A stretch of 64,000 nt of DNA from Micromonospora sp. CP22 (GCF_009712475.1 NZ_VCJO01000001.1:248001-312000), one strand, 5' to 3'; shown: positions 1-9,091, numbered from the stretch's first letter. Notes: generated by a model not told the origin, from the letters alone. Program-made: numbers and translations.

Positions 1-675
1 GTGGATCTCCCGGGCCATCCGCTGGCGTTCGTCCAGCATGCCGGCCTCCCGGGCCTGGGCGATGAGCTGGGCGTGCAGCCCTTCGTTCTCCCGCGCCGTC
101 TCGGCGAGCCGCTCGTTGGCGGCGGTCAGTTCCGCCACCAGTTGCCTGCGTCGTTCGTTCTCCCGCTGGGCGACGTACGCGAACCAGCTCACCCCACCCG
201 CTACCACCAGGTTGAACAGCACCATCACCAGCCAGATGGGCCAGTCCGACCACACCGACGTCAGACCGCCGATCTGTGAGGTGGCGACCAGTACGGCGGT
301 GGCGGCGACACCGGCGATCGGCCACCTGCCGGTCAGGAGGTGGGCGTGCAGGTAGCCGACCCAGGCGAAGAAGCCGAACCACGGGCTGACGATCACCAGG
401 GCGGCGGCGAGCGCGAGCAGCCCCACGTAGTAGAACGCCATCAGCGCCCGACGGCTCTCCCATTCGGGATGCAGGGTGACGAACCAGGCGACCCAACCTC
501 CGGCCACTCCGGCGAGGGCCAACGTGCCCGCCGTCGGCAGGCCGGTGGCCGTCGGCGCGAGGACGGCCAGCAGCGTGCTCACCGCCAGACCGCCGTACGG
601 CAGCACCCGGTAGAGCGTCGCCTCCCGTGCCTGCCAGACGTCGTGCCGACCCTCGGCTTCTCCGTAGCTGGTCAT
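1..675 (-). CDS. Sensor histidine kinase, NarL/DesK type (3' part outside window)
   Basis: The visible 225 codons are the N-terminal part of a membrane histidine kinase. The protein starts MTSYGEAEGRHD and has a run of hydrophobic segments (about residues 25-180) forming a multi-pass sensor. A coiled-coil linker rich in Glu, Arg and Ala follows. The last visible residues are ERQRMAREIH, the start of the HisKA_3 dimerisation box, so the final codon is the phosphoacceptor His and the catalytic ATPase lies beyond base 1. The ATG is 10 nt after the permease stop, so it is co-transcribed with the ABC exporter genes. A LuxR-type response regulator is expected just outside the window. The stimulus cannot be told from this part. 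Confidence 0.85.
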   Translation of the reverse strand, partial: MTSYGEAEGRHDVWQAREATLYRVLPYGGLAVSTLLAVLAPTATGLPTAGTLALAGVAGGWVAWFVTLHPEWESRRALMAFYYVGLLALAAALVIVSPWFGFFAWVGYLHAHLLTGRWPIAGVAATAVLVATSQIGGLTSVWSDWPIWLVMVLFNLVVAGGVSWFAYVAQRENERRRQLVAELTAANERLAETARENEGLHAQLIAQAREAGMLDERQRMAREIH

Positions 676-685
676 CGGTCCCCGC

Positions 686-1420
686 TCACTCCCAGCGGAA
701 CAGTTTCGCCGCGCCGACGCCGGCCGTCACGGCGACGACCGCCATTATCCCCAGGTGCAGCGGGTGCGGTGCGGTGCCGGTCCAGGCATCGAGCAGCGCC
801 TGCACGCCCGGCGGCGTGTACGCGCCGACATCGGCCAGAAAGTCGGGTAGCAGGAATCGGGGCAGGTACACCCCACCGAAGAACATGATCACCATGAACA
901 CCGGTACGGCCATCGCCTGGGCGGTCTTGGCCGTCGGGGCGACCGCGGCGACCAACAGGCCCAGCGCGAGCAGCGCCGCCGTACCGAGGACGAGGGCCAC
1001 CGTGAACCCGAGCAGGTGCTGCGGCAGCGGAGAACCGAACGCCACCCGAGCCACCACGGCGAGGAGTGCCGCGCTGACCAGGATCCCGGCCAGCGCGAGG
1101 ACGAGCTGGGCGGTCAACAGCGCCAGCGGACTGGCCGGTGTGGTGGCCAGCCGGCGGAGGATGCCGCGCTCCCGGTAGGTGGCCAGCACGGTGGGCAGGG
1201 TGTTGATTCCGACCATCGCCAGGGTGATCACCAGTAGCGAGGGGGTGAAGTACGTGACGAAGGACTGGTCGCCGAACTCCGGGCTCGGCTCCCGCAGCGC
1301 GGGAATGAGCCCGAGCACCACCAGGATGAACGTGGGCAGGGCGACGGTCAGCGCCCACGTCGGGACGTCGCGCAGGTGGAGCTTCGCCTCAGTCCTGAGG
1401 ATCTGGCCGAAGGCGTGCAT
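686..1420 (-). CDS. ABC-2 type transporter permease (drug/lipid exporter)
   Basis: This 244-residue integral membrane protein has about six hydrophobic segments and the ABC-2 pattern: a soluble N-terminus, a first helix at about residues 22-42, and the cytoplasmic loop TYRERGILRRLATTP that typically contacts the ATPase. It is the membrane half of a DrrAB-like exporter. It lies 10 bp downstream of its ATPase gene and 10 bp upstream of the histidine kinase. The three genes form one operon in which the kinase may sense the transported compound, often an antibiotic or a membrane-active peptide. The substrate cannot be inferred from sequence. Confidence 0.9.
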   Translation of the reverse strand: MHAFGQILRTEAKLHLRDVPTWALTVALPTFILVVLGLIPALREPSPEFGDQSFVTYFTPSLLVITLAMVGINTLPTVLATYRERGILRRLATTPASPLALLTAQLVLALAGILVSAALLAVVARVAFGSPLPQHLLGFTVALVLGTAALLALGLLVAAVAPTAKTAQAMAVPVFMVIMFFGGVYLPRFLLPDFLADVGAYTPPGVQALLDAWTGTAPHPLHLGIMAVVAVTAGVGAAKLFRWE

Positions 1421-1430
1421 CGCTTTCCTC

Positions 1431-2339
1431 TCAGTCGGTGAGCCGGTGCCCGGTCAGCTCGACGAACGCGTCGTCCAGTGTGGCCTGCTCCAGCCGTAGG
1501 TCGGCGACGACGATCCGGTGGCGGGCGAGCAGCGAGGCGACCGCGTACAGCAGGTCACCGGTTCCGGTCACCACCACCTGGGGGCCGCTGCGGGTCACTG
1601 CGGTCACCTCGGGTAGGTCGGTGAGGTGCCGGTCGTCGAGCGGTGCGGAGGGCCGGAAGCGGATCCGCTGCTCCGGAGCGACGGCCGAGACCAGCCCGGC
1701 CGGACTGTCCAGCGCCACCACCCGTCCCTTGTCGATGACGGCCAGGCGGTCGCAGAGCCGCTCCGCCTCCTCCATGAAGTGGGTGACCAGCACGATGGTC
1801 ACTCCGCGGTCGCGTACCCGCTCGATCAGGCTCCAGGTGTCCCGCCGGGCCTGCGGGTCCAGCCCGGTGGTCAGCTCGTCCAGGATGGCGATCCTGGGAT
1901 TGCCGACCAGGGCCAACGCGATGGAGAGCCGCTGTTTCTGGCCGCCGGAGAGCTTGTCGTACGGGGTGTTCCGCTTCGGCCCGAGCCCCAACTCGTCGAT
2001 CAGCTGAGCCGGGTCGGCCGGGTCGCGGTAGAACGACGCGTACAGCTCCAACGCCTCCGCGACCCGGAGCCGATCCGGTAGCTGGCTCTCCTGGAGTTGC
2101 ACCCCCACCAGCTGACGTAGCCGGGCGGCGTCCCGGCGAGGGTCGAGCCCGAAGACCGACACCTCGCCCCCGTCAGGGACGCGCAGCCCGGCGACGCACT
2201 CCACCGTGGTGGTCTTGCCGGCACCGTTCGGACCGAGCACGCCGAAGATGTCTCCGGTCTCGACGTGGAACGACACGTCGTCCACCGCCACGGTGTCGCC
2301 GTATCGCTTGTGCAGGTTGGTCACCTCGATGACCGGCAT
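1431..2339 (-). CDS. ABC transporter ATP-binding protein (DrrA-like)
   Basis: The 302-residue protein is the nucleotide-binding subunit. It has Walker A GPNGAGKTTT near residue 38, signature LSGGQKQRLS near 140, Walker B IAILDE near 158 and an H-loop in LVTHFMEEAERL. The roughly 80-residue C-terminal extension after the ATPase core is typical of the DrrA/CcmA exporter subfamily. It is the first gene of the ABC-permease-kinase operon. The ATG is preceded by a purine-rich AGGGGA. The partner is the permease immediately downstream. Confidence 0.92.
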   Translation of the reverse strand: MPVIEVTNLHKRYGDTVAVDDVSFHVETGDIFGVLGPNGAGKTTTVECVAGLRVPDGGEVSVFGLDPRRDAARLRQLVGVQLQESQLPDRLRVAEALELYASFYRDPADPAQLIDELGLGPKRNTPYDKLSGGQKQRLSIALALVGNPRIAILDELTTGLDPQARRDTWSLIERVRDRGVTIVLVTHFMEEAERLCDRLAVIDKGRVVALDSPAGLVSAVAPEQRIRFRPSAPLDDRHLTDLPEVTAVTRSGPQVVVTGTGDLLYAVASLLARHRIVVADLRLEQATLDDAFVELTGHRLTD

Positions 2340-2499
2340 AGTCCCCTGCCTCTCACCATCGGTTTCGCGTACCTCTCAAGGGTCGCGACCGGCGGTCGGC
2401 GACGAATCGACCAGCTGTAGATGATCTCGGTCCGCTTCCGGTGGATGCCGCCGATCCGTCAACCGGTGGATGCGGCGACAACTGGTTAGGCTCCACGGC

Positions 2500-3291
2500 G
2501 TGCAACCATCCGGAATCCCCGGCACTGCCGTCGGCGCGGGCCGCCGTTTCGCCGGCGGAGCCGCGCTGCTGCTGCGGGGCATCGGCCTGTACGTACGCAG
2601 TCCAGGGCTGATGCTGCTCGGCGTCGTCCCGGCGCTGATCTCCGGCACGATCTTCGTGGGCGCGTACGCCTTGCTGGTCTTCTTCGTCGACGACCTGGCC
2701 GTCGCGGTCACGCCGTTCGCCGACGACTGGTCGACGACGCCCCGCAGCGTGGTCCGGGTGGTCGCCATGCTGGGTTTCCTCGGCCTCGGTGGCCTGCTCA
2801 CCGTGCTCACCTTCACGGCGGTCACACTGGTCGTCGGCGACCCGTTCTACGAGAAGATCTCCGAGCGGGTGGAGCAGCGCTACGGCGGCACTCCCGACGC
2901 GGTCGAGGTGCCCTTCTGGTCGTCGCTGCGGCGCAGCGCCGCCGACTCGATCCGCCTGGTGGCCCTGGCCGTCCTGGTGGGCATCCCGCTGTTCGTCGCC
3001 GGTTTCATCCCGCTGGTCGGCCAGACCGTGGTGCCGGTGATCGGCGCGGTGGTGGGCGGCTGGCTGCTCGCCGTCGAACTGGTGGGCGCACCCTTCTACC
3101 GTCGAGGCAAGGGGCTGCGGGACCGGCGGGCCGTGCTGAAGGCGGACCGCCCCACCGCGCTCGGCTTCGGCGTGGCCGTGTTCGTCTGCTTCCTGATCCC
3201 CCTCGGTGCCGTCCTGCTGATGCCGGCGGCGGTGGCCGGTGCCGCCCTGCTGGCCCGCCGCTCGCTCGGCCAACCCATCACCGAGGGCTAG
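2500..3291 (+). CDS. EI24 domain-containing membrane protein
   Basis: The 263-residue protein has four to six hydrophobic segments (for example residues about 35-60, 90-115, 155-180 and 225-250) and resembles the EI24/CysZ-like family. CysZ in proteobacteria is a sulfate channel, and actinobacterial members are uncharacterised. I place the start at GTG 2500. It follows a TAGGCT -10 hexamer (2487-2492) by exactly 7 nt and has no ribosome binding site, so the mRNA is probably leaderless. An in-frame ATG at 2470 lies upstream of the predicted transcription start. The gene is monocistronic and convergent with the LacI-type gene. Confidence 0.82.
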   Translation: MQPSGIPGTAVGAGRRFAGGAALLLRGIGLYVRSPGLMLLGVVPALISGTIFVGAYALLVFFVDDLAVAVTPFADDWSTTPRSVVRVVAMLGFLGLGGLLTVLTFTAVTLVVGDPFYEKISERVEQRYGGTPDAVEVPFWSSLRRSAADSIRLVALAVLVGIPLFVAGFIPLVGQTVVPVIGAVVGGWLLAVELVGAPFYRRGKGLRDRRAVLKADRPTALGFGVAVFVCFLIPLGAVLLMPAAVAGAALLARRSLGQPITEG

Positions 3292-3313
3292 CGGACGCGG
3301 CATCGAGGGGGTG

Positions 3314-3355
3314 TGGGTACGTTTGTTGTCGCCTGGACGGCAACAAACGTACCCA
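3314..3355. terminator. Bidirectional hairpin terminator
   Basis: Perfect 15-bp arms (3314-3328 and 3341-3355) are extended by three more pairs to an 18-bp stem with a six-base loop. It lies between the convergent EI24 and LacI-type genes. There is no U-tract, as is common for actinobacterial terminators. Confidence 0.8.
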
Positions 3356-3366
3356 GGCGCGGCGGA

Positions 3367-4389
3367 TCAGGCGGATTCGCGGATGATCAGCTCGGTGGGC
3401 AGGATGAGGGCCGGCTCGACCTCTTCCCCGGCGGCGAGGCGGAGCAGCAGCCGGGTGCCCTGGCGGCCCAACTCCACTATCGGTTGCCGGACGGTGGTCA
3501 GCGGCGGGTCGGTGTACGCGGCGGTCTCGATGTCGTCGAAGCCGATCACCGCCACGTCCTCGGGCACCCGCCGCCCCGCCTCGCGCAGCGTACGCAGGGC
3601 GGCGTGTGCCATCAGGTCCGACGCGGCGAAGACGGCGTCCAGGTCCGGGTACGTGTCGAGCAGCTCACGCATCGCCGCCGCGCCGGACTCGCGGGTGAAG
3701 TCACCCACTGCCACCATCTCCGGCAGCCCGGCGGCGGCGACGGTGTCCCGGTAGCCGGCCAACCGCTCGATGCCGGCGACCATGTCCTGCGGGCCGGCGA
3801 TGGTGGCGATGCGACGTCGGCCGGTGTCGATCAGGTGGCGTACCGCGCGGGTGACCCCGCCGACCTGGTCGACGTCGATGTACGGCACGTCCGCCCCGTC
3901 GAGCGGCCGACCGCTGCACACCACCGGGATGCCCAGCGCGGCCAGCCGGGCGGGCAGCGGGTCGGCACCGTGCAGCGAGGCGAACAGCACCCCGTCGACG
4001 TGCCGGCCGGTGGTGTACCGGGCGACCCGCTCGTGCCCGGCCGGCGATCCGGCCAGCATCAGCACCAGCTGTTTGTCGGCGGCCTCCAACTCCTGCGCGG
4101 CCCCTCGGATGATCCCCGGGAAGACCTGGTCGTCGGAGAAAACCCGGGTGGCCTCCTCCGGCATGACCAGGGCGATCGAGTCGGTCCGCTGGGTGACGAG
4201 GGTGCGTGCGGCCAGGTTCGGCACGTACCCCAACTCGGCGACCGCCTGGCGGACCGCCTTCTGAATCGGCTCGGCGACCGTGGTCGAGCCGTTGACCACC
4301 CGGGAAACGGTGGCCCGGGACACCCCGGCCCGTCGTGCCACCGCCTCCAGGGTGGGCCGCTGCGCCCCCGTCATCGGAGAAACCACCAC
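3367..4389 (-). CDS. LacI-family transcriptional repressor (CebR-like)
   Basis: The 340-residue protein has the LacI N-terminal helix-turn-helix (VARRAGVSRATVSRVVNG, about residues 15-32) and hinge helix, then a periplasmic-binding-protein-like sensor domain to the C-terminus. It is the last gene of the sugar operon, beginning about 4 nt after the beta-glucosidase stop, so it should be induced together with the genes it represses. Its likely targets are the two GAGAGCGCTCTC palindromes at 9137-9195, which resemble the streptomycete CebR operator. The effector is probably a beta-glucoside such as cellobiose. Starts are possible at GTG 4389 or 4386, or ATG 4374. Confidence 0.9.
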   Translation of the reverse strand: MVVSPMTGAQRPTLEAVARRAGVSRATVSRVVNGSTTVAEPIQKAVRQAVAELGYVPNLAARTLVTQRTDSIALVMPEEATRVFSDDQVFPGIIRGAAQELEAADKQLVLMLAGSPAGHERVARYTTGRHVDGVLFASLHGADPLPARLAALGIPVVCSGRPLDGADVPYIDVDQVGGVTRAVRHLIDTGRRRIATIAGPQDMVAGIERLAGYRDTVAAAGLPEMVAVGDFTRESGAAAMRELLDTYPDLDAVFAASDLMAHAALRTLREAGRRVPEDVAVIGFDDIETAAYTDPPLTTVRQPIVELGRQGTRLLLRLAAGEEVEPALILPTELIIRESA

Positions 4390-4393
4390 CTCG

Positions 4394-5764
4394 TCACAGC
4401 CCGTTCCGGGAGATCACCTCCTGGTACCACCGGGCGCTGGACTTCGGTGTACGCCGCTGAGTGAGGTAGTCGACGTGCACGATGCCGAATCGCTTGCGGT
4501 ACCCCTCGGCCCACTCGAAGTTGTCAAGCAATGACCATACGAGATAGCCGCGCAGGTCGACGCCCCGGGCGATGGCCTCGTGGGCCGCGCGCAGGTGACC
4601 GTCGAGGTACGCGATCCGGTCGGTGTCCTGAATCGGGCTGGTCACGTCGGTGGCGGCCTTGTCCGGGAAGGCGGCGCCGTTCTCGGTGATCAGCAGCGGC
4701 ACCGCCGGGTAATCGGTGGCGATGCGTTCCAGCAGCCGGGTCAGACCGGCCGGCTCGATCATCCAGCCCATGTCGGTCAGCGGCCCGACCGGCGCGAGGA
4801 ACTCCACCGCCCCCTCGGTGCCGGGGTACGCCCCACCGCCGGCGCCGTCCGGTCGCCCGGCCACATAGGTCGGCGCGTAGTAGTTGATCCCGAGCAGGTC
4901 GATCGGAGCCGCGATGATCTTCTCGTCGCCGTCCTGCACGAACACCGGATCGACGATTCGTGCGACGTGCTCGCGGACGTCGTCCGGGTACCCGCCGACC
5001 AGCAGCGGATCGAGGAAGATCCGGTTGTGCAGGCCGTCGACGAGGCGTACGGCAGCGGCGTCGGCGGCGCTGTTCGGGTCGGCGGGGCGTACGTCGGCGG
5101 GATTGAGCGTGACCCCGACGCGGCCGGCACCGCCCGCGCGCAACGCCTGGGCGGCGAGGCCGTGCGCGAGCAGCAGGTGGTGTACGGCGGCGAAGGCCGC
5201 GCCCGGATCCTGCACCCCCGGTGCGTGCACGCCGTTGCCGTAACCGAGGTAGGCCGAACACCACGGCTCGTTCAGCGTCGTCCAGGTGCCGATCCGGTCG
5301 CCGAGCCGGGCGTACACGGCGGAGGCGTAGGTGGCGAAGTGCTCCGCCGTCTCACGGCTGACCCACCCGCCCCGATCCTGCAACGTCTGCGGCAGGTCCC
5401 AGTGGTAGAGCGTGATGATCGGGTCGATGCCCCGGCGCAGCAGCTCGTCCGTCAGACGGTCGTAGAAGTCCAGGCCGCGCGGGTTGACCGGGCCGGTGCC
5501 GTCGGGCTGGATGCGGGGCCAGGACACCGAGAAGCGGTACGCCTGCAAACCCAGGTCCGCCATCAGCGCGACGTCGTCGGCGTACCGGTGGTAGTGGTCG
5601 CAGGCGACGTCACCGGTGTGGCCGGCGTACACCTTGCCGGGCGTACGGCTGAAGGTGTCCCAGATCGACTCGCCGCGACCGTCGTCGCGGGCCGCGCCCT
5701 CGATCTGGTACGCCGCAGTGGCCGCACCCCAGAGAAAGTTGTCGGGGAATCTCAACTCAGTCAC
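4394..5764 (-). CDS. bglC: GH1 family beta-glucosidase
   Basis: This 456-residue enzyme is full length for glycoside hydrolase family 1. The N-terminal FLWGAATAAYQIEGA motif, the acid/base Glu in TLNEPW (about residue 166) and the nucleophile Glu in LLITENG (about 361) are all present. There is no signal peptide, so it acts in the cytoplasm on imported beta-glucosides, releasing glucose. The start is GTG, overlapping the TGA of the upstream permease by 4 nt (GTGA), which indicates translational coupling. By position it corresponds to bglC of the Streptomyces ceb locus. The symbol is inferred from that layout. Confidence 0.93.
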   Translation of the reverse strand: MTELRFPDNFLWGAATAAYQIEGAARDDGRGESIWDTFSRTPGKVYAGHTGDVACDHYHRYADDVALMADLGLQAYRFSVSWPRIQPDGTGPVNPRGLDFYDRLTDELLRRGIDPIITLYHWDLPQTLQDRGGWVSRETAEHFATYASAVYARLGDRIGTWTTLNEPWCSAYLGYGNGVHAPGVQDPGAAFAAVHHLLLAHGLAAQALRAGGAGRVGVTLNPADVRPADPNSAADAAAVRLVDGLHNRIFLDPLLVGGYPDDVREHVARIVDPVFVQDGDEKIIAAPIDLLGINYYAPTYVAGRPDGAGGGAYPGTEGAVEFLAPVGPLTDMGWMIEPAGLTRLLERIATDYPAVPLLITENGAAFPDKAATDVTSPIQDTDRIAYLDGHLRAAHEAIARGVDLRGYLVWSLLDNFEWAEGYRKRFGIVHVDYLTQRRTPKSSARWYQEVISRNGL

Positions 5765-6594
5765 GCCTTGACCGCACCTTCCATGATCCCGCCAATGATC
5801 TGGCGGCCGAACAGGACGAATACCAGGAGAAGGGGCAGCGTGGCGATGGCCGTGCCGGTGAAGACCTGGGACATGTCCTGGTAATAGCCGTCAGACAGGG
5901 CCCGCAACGATAGCTGCACGGTGGGATTCTCCGGGTCGTTGAGCACCGCGTACGGCCAGAGGAAGTCATTCCACGTGGTCATGAAGGTGAGTAGACCAAG
6001 CACGGCGGCGGCCGGCCGCAGTGCCGGCACCACCACATTCCAGTAGATGCGGGCGGTACCGCAACCGTCCACCCTGGCCGCCTCGATCAGTTCGCTGCTG
6101 ACCGCCTGCCCGGCGTACTGCCGCATCATGAACACGCCGAAGCCGGTGACCAGCGCGGGCAGGATCACCGCCGGTAGCCGGTCGTTCAGGTTCAGCTTGG
6201 TCATCAGCATGTACAGCGGGATGATGCCGAGTTGGGTGGGCACCATCATCGTCGCGATGATGATCATCAACAGGGCGTTGCTACCCCGGAACCGCAGCTT
6301 GGCGAAGGCGAATCCGGCGAGCGTGGAGAAGAGCACCACCGAGATGGTGACCACGGTGGCGACGATCGCCGAGTTGATCAGGCCGGTCAGGAAGTAGGCG
6401 TCGGTGTTGGCGAACAGCCGCGAGATGTTGGCACCCAGGTTGCCGCCGGGGGTGACCGGCGGCGGCAGCTGCCCCATCGCGTCACTGGACCGGCTGGCCA
6501 CCACGAACATCCAGTAGATCGGGAAGACCGACAGGACCCCGGCGGCGACCAGTGCGAAGTACGTCAGCGGGCTAGCCCGCCACAACCTGCTCAT
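5761..6594 (-). CDS. Carbohydrate ABC transporter permease (MalG/CebG type)
   Basis: The 277-residue protein has six predicted membrane helices and the EAA loop EAARVDGCGTARIYWNVVVP that docks on the shared MsiK-type ATPase. No ATPase gene is present in this operon, as is usual for actinobacterial sugar systems. The start is ATG 6594, preceded by GAGGTGA. An in-frame upstream ATG would add 37 non-conserved Arg/Glu-rich residues that are merely another frame of the small ORF at 6591-6665. It overlaps the beta-glucosidase start by 4 nt. Confidence 0.92.
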   Translation of the reverse strand: MSRLWRASPLTYFALVAAGVLSVFPIYWMFVVASRSSDAMGQLPPPVTPGGNLGANISRLFANTDAYFLTGLINSAIVATVVTISVVLFSTLAGFAFAKLRFRGSNALLMIIIATMMVPTQLGIIPLYMLMTKLNLNDRLPAVILPALVTGFGVFMMRQYAGQAVSSELIEAARVDGCGTARIYWNVVVPALRPAAAVLGLLTFMTTWNDFLWPYAVLNDPENPTVQLSLRALSDGYYQDMSQVFTGTAIATLPLLLVFVLFGRQIIGGIMEGAVKA

Positions 6595-6665
6595 CGCTTC
6601 ACCTCGCTTCGCTCGGCGCCGCGATGAGGCACGGTCGCACTGAGCCGAATGATTCGCTCGCTCAT
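6591..6665 (-). CDS. Putative 24-residue ORF bridging the two permease genes
   Basis: A 24-codon frame (starts MSERIIRLSA, ends RSEVKR) begins with an ATG that overlaps the TGA of the upstream permease (ATGA). It ends with a TGA that overlaps the ATG of the downstream permease (ATGA). It therefore fills the gap exactly and would carry ribosomes from one permease gene to the next. The DNA contains an inverted repeat GCGATGAG/CTCATCGC (6621-6628 and 6661-6668), so it could instead be an inserted repetitive element that happens to stay open. No homologous function is recognised. Confidence 0.35.
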   Translation of the reverse strand: MSERIIRLSATVPHRGAERSEVKR

Positions 6666-7669
6666 CGCGCCTTTCCCTTTCGCTTTCCGGTGGCTGGCTG
6701 GGCACCCGCGCCGAGTCGGCGGATGATCAGAACGTTGATCGCCGCGACGATGGCGATCAGGGCGAAGAGCAGCCAGGCGACCGCGGACCCGTAGCCGAAG
6801 TTGTAGTAGGGCGCGAAGGCGTTCTCGAACATGTACATGGTCATCGTCTGCGATTCGCGCATCGGCCCGCCGCGGATCGCGTTGGTGCCGGAATGGAACA
6901 GCCGGGGCTCGGTGAACAGTTGGAGCCCGCCGATGGTGGAGATGATGACGCAGAAGATGATGGTCGGCTTGAGCAGTGGCACGGTGATGGTCCAGAACTG
7001 CCGGGCCCGGTTCGCGCCGTCGATCGCCGCCGCCTCGTAGAGGTCGCGGGGAATGGCCTGCATGGCGGCCAGGAAGATCAGCGCGTTGTAGCCGGTCCAG
7101 CGCCAGTCGACCATGGTGGAGATGGCGACCCAGGAGGCGAACCGGTCGGACTTCCAGGCGATGCCGTCGATGCCGACCAGGTCGAGCATCCAGTTGATCA
7201 TGCCGAACTCGCGGCCGAACAACACCCCGAACACGATCGCCACGGCGGCCGTGGAGGTGACGTTGGGCACCAGTACCGCCATCCGCCAGCCGGTACGCAT
7301 TCGCAGTTGCCGGTTGAGCAGGTTCGCCAGCCAGAGTGCGGCGAGCAGTTGCGGGACGGTGCTGATGACGAAGATGCCGAGGGTGTTGACGACCGAGTGC
7401 CAGAAATCGCCGTCGACCAGCAGCCGGGTGTAGTTCTCCGCGCCGACGAAGGTGGGATCGCTACCCAGCAGGTCCCAGTCGTGCAGCGAGACCCAGAAGG
7501 TGTACGCCAGCGGCCAGGCCCCGAAGATCGCGAAGACCACGAAGAACGGTGCGATGTAGAGATAGGGCGAGTACTTCGCGTCCACCCGGCTCAGCCACCC
7601 GGCCCGGGACGGGCGGATGCCACGCGGCGTCGGTGCGGCCGGTGGTCGCGCGTCGAGCTGCAACGCCAT
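6662..7669 (-). CDS. Carbohydrate ABC transporter permease (MalF/CebF type)
   Basis: The 335-residue protein has a cytoplasmic N-terminal arm, a first helix near residues 35-60, about six helices in all, and the EAA loop EAAAIDGANRARQFWTITVP. It is the first permease after the binding-protein gene, 117 bp downstream of it. With the second permease it forms the membrane channel for an oligosaccharide, probably a beta-glucoside given the linked GH1 enzyme. Confidence 0.92.
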   Translation of the reverse strand: MALQLDARPPAAPTPRGIRPSRAGWLSRVDAKYSPYLYIAPFFVVFAIFGAWPLAYTFWVSLHDWDLLGSDPTFVGAENYTRLLVDGDFWHSVVNTLGIFVISTVPQLLAALWLANLLNRQLRMRTGWRMAVLVPNVTSTAAVAIVFGVLFGREFGMINWMLDLVGIDGIAWKSDRFASWVAISTMVDWRWTGYNALIFLAAMQAIPRDLYEAAAIDGANRARQFWTITVPLLKPTIIFCVIISTIGGLQLFTEPRLFHSGTNAIRGGPMRESQTMTMYMFENAFAPYYNFGYGSAVAWLLFALIAIVAAINVLIIRRLGAGAQPATGKRKGKAR

Positions 7670-7709
7670 GACCCGTTGACTCCTTTCCGAGCCCCCGCCC
7701 CGCGCCGGG

Positions 7710-7756
7710 CCAGGGTGAGCCGCTGTACGCGTCGGGTGGACGCGGCGGGACCCTGG
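7710..7756 (-). promoter_or_regulatory. Possible attenuator hairpin after the binding-protein gene
   Basis: CCAGGGT (7710-7716) and ACCCTGG (7750-7756) flank an inner GC-rich partial repeat between the binding-protein stop and the first permease. Such a structure would make the lipoprotein mRNA more abundant than the permease mRNA, as in other sugar ABC operons. This is inference from position only. Confidence 0.35.
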
Positions 7757-7786
7757 ACCGGCGGCGGGGTGGGGCCGTCCAGCCGG

Positions 7787-9091
7787 TTACTTGGCGGCGG
7801 CCTTCTTGGCGTTGTTGATGGCGTCCTGCCAGGCCTGGTCGGGGTTGCGCTGGCCCAGCTCGACGGTGCGGACCGCGTTCTCCACCTCGGTACGGACGGC
7901 CTGGTTCTTCGGGCCCATGTAGACCGGCTTCAGCGTCTTCGCGCCCTCACCGAAGATCTTGCCGACCGGTGCGTCGGAGAAGTACGCGTTGGTGGCCTCG
8001 GTGATGGCGGGGTCGTCCAGCGCCTGCGGCGAGGACGGCAGCGGACCCTTGGCCTTGAAGGCACCGATGTGGCCCTCGGCGCTGGTCAGGAACTTGACCA
8101 GCTTGACCGCCTCGTCCTGGTGCTTGCTCTGCTGCGGCACGGCCAGGTGCGAGCCGCCCCAGTTGCCGCCGTTGCCCGGCACCCGGGCGATGTCCCACTT
8201 CCCGCTGGCCTCCGGCCCGGCGTTGCCCTCGATCACACCGGTCATCCAGGCGGGGCAGGCGATGGTGGCGAACTTGGCCTGCTTGAACGCCGAGACCCAC
8301 TCCTCCGACCAGGAGCCGTACTTGCCCGACAGCCCGGCGTTGATGATGTTCATGGTGGTGTCCCAGGCCTGCTTCACCGCCGGGTTGCTGTCCACCACCA
8401 GGTTGTCGCTGGTGTCGTAGTAGTGGTAGCCCTGCGCGTTGCCGGCCGTCTGGAGCACGATCGTGTTGAAGGTGTTGGTGGCCGCGTCCAGGAACGAGGC
8501 GCCGGTGTTGGCGCTCTTGAACTTCTCGCCGGTGGCGATGTAGTCCTCCCAGGTCGGCCAGAGTGCCGAGACCTGCTCGCGGTCGGTGGGCAGGCCCGCC
8601 TTCTCGAAGAGGTCCGTGCGGTAGCACATGGCCATGCCGCCGACGTCGGTGCCGAGCCCGATCAGCTTCTGGCCGTCGGCGGTGAGCCCCTGGTTCCACT
8701 TCCACTCCAGGAAGTTCCCCTTGAGGTCGGCGGCGCCGTGGTCGAGCAGGTTGACGAAGTTGTCCGGGTTGGCCTTGTACTCGACCATCAGGCCCTCTTC
8801 GATGGCCACCACATCGCCGGCGCCCTTGCCCGCGGCGAGCCACTGGGTCAGCTTCGGCGAGTACTCGTCGAGGTTGCCGCCGGTGCCCCGCTCGACGATC
8901 TTGATGTTCGGGTTGGCGTCCATGTACTGCTGGTAGAGCTGCTCGTAGCCGAACTGCCCGAAGACGTCGACGGTGAGCGTTATCTTGCCGTCCCCGGCCT
9001 CGTCGCTGCCGCCGCAGCCGCTGGCGACGAGTAGGACGCCGGTGGCGGCCAGAGCGACCGCCGCGAGGCGGTGACGCGGGAATGTGCCCAT
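7787..9091 (-). CDS. Extracellular sugar-binding lipoprotein (CebE-like)
   Basis: The 434-residue solute-binding protein has a lipoprotein signal: MGTFPRHRL, a hydrophobic core, then the lipobox VASGC. The mature part resembles the family 1 (MalE-like) binding proteins. It captures the sugar outside the membrane and delivers it to the two permeases. I use ATG 9091, because the predicted transcription start near 9147 excludes a longer version starting at 9151. AGAGGGG lies about 10 nt upstream. It is the first gene of the operon and is directly under the operator-flanked promoter. Confidence 0.92.
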   Translation of the reverse strand: MGTFPRHRLAAVALAATGVLLVASGCGGSDEAGDGKITLTVDVFGQFGYEQLYQQYMDANPNIKIVERGTGGNLDEYSPKLTQWLAAGKGAGDVVAIEEGLMVEYKANPDNFVNLLDHGAADLKGNFLEWKWNQGLTADGQKLIGLGTDVGGMAMCYRTDLFEKAGLPTDREQVSALWPTWEDYIATGEKFKSANTGASFLDAATNTFNTIVLQTAGNAQGYHYYDTSDNLVVDSNPAVKQAWDTTMNIINAGLSGKYGSWSEEWVSAFKQAKFATIACPAWMTGVIEGNAGPEASGKWDIARVPGNGGNWGGSHLAVPQQSKHQDEAVKLVKFLTSAEGHIGAFKAKGPLPSSPQALDDPAITEATNAYFSDAPVGKIFGEGAKTLKPVYMGPKNQAVRTEVENAVRTVELGQRNPDQAWQDAINNAKKAAAK

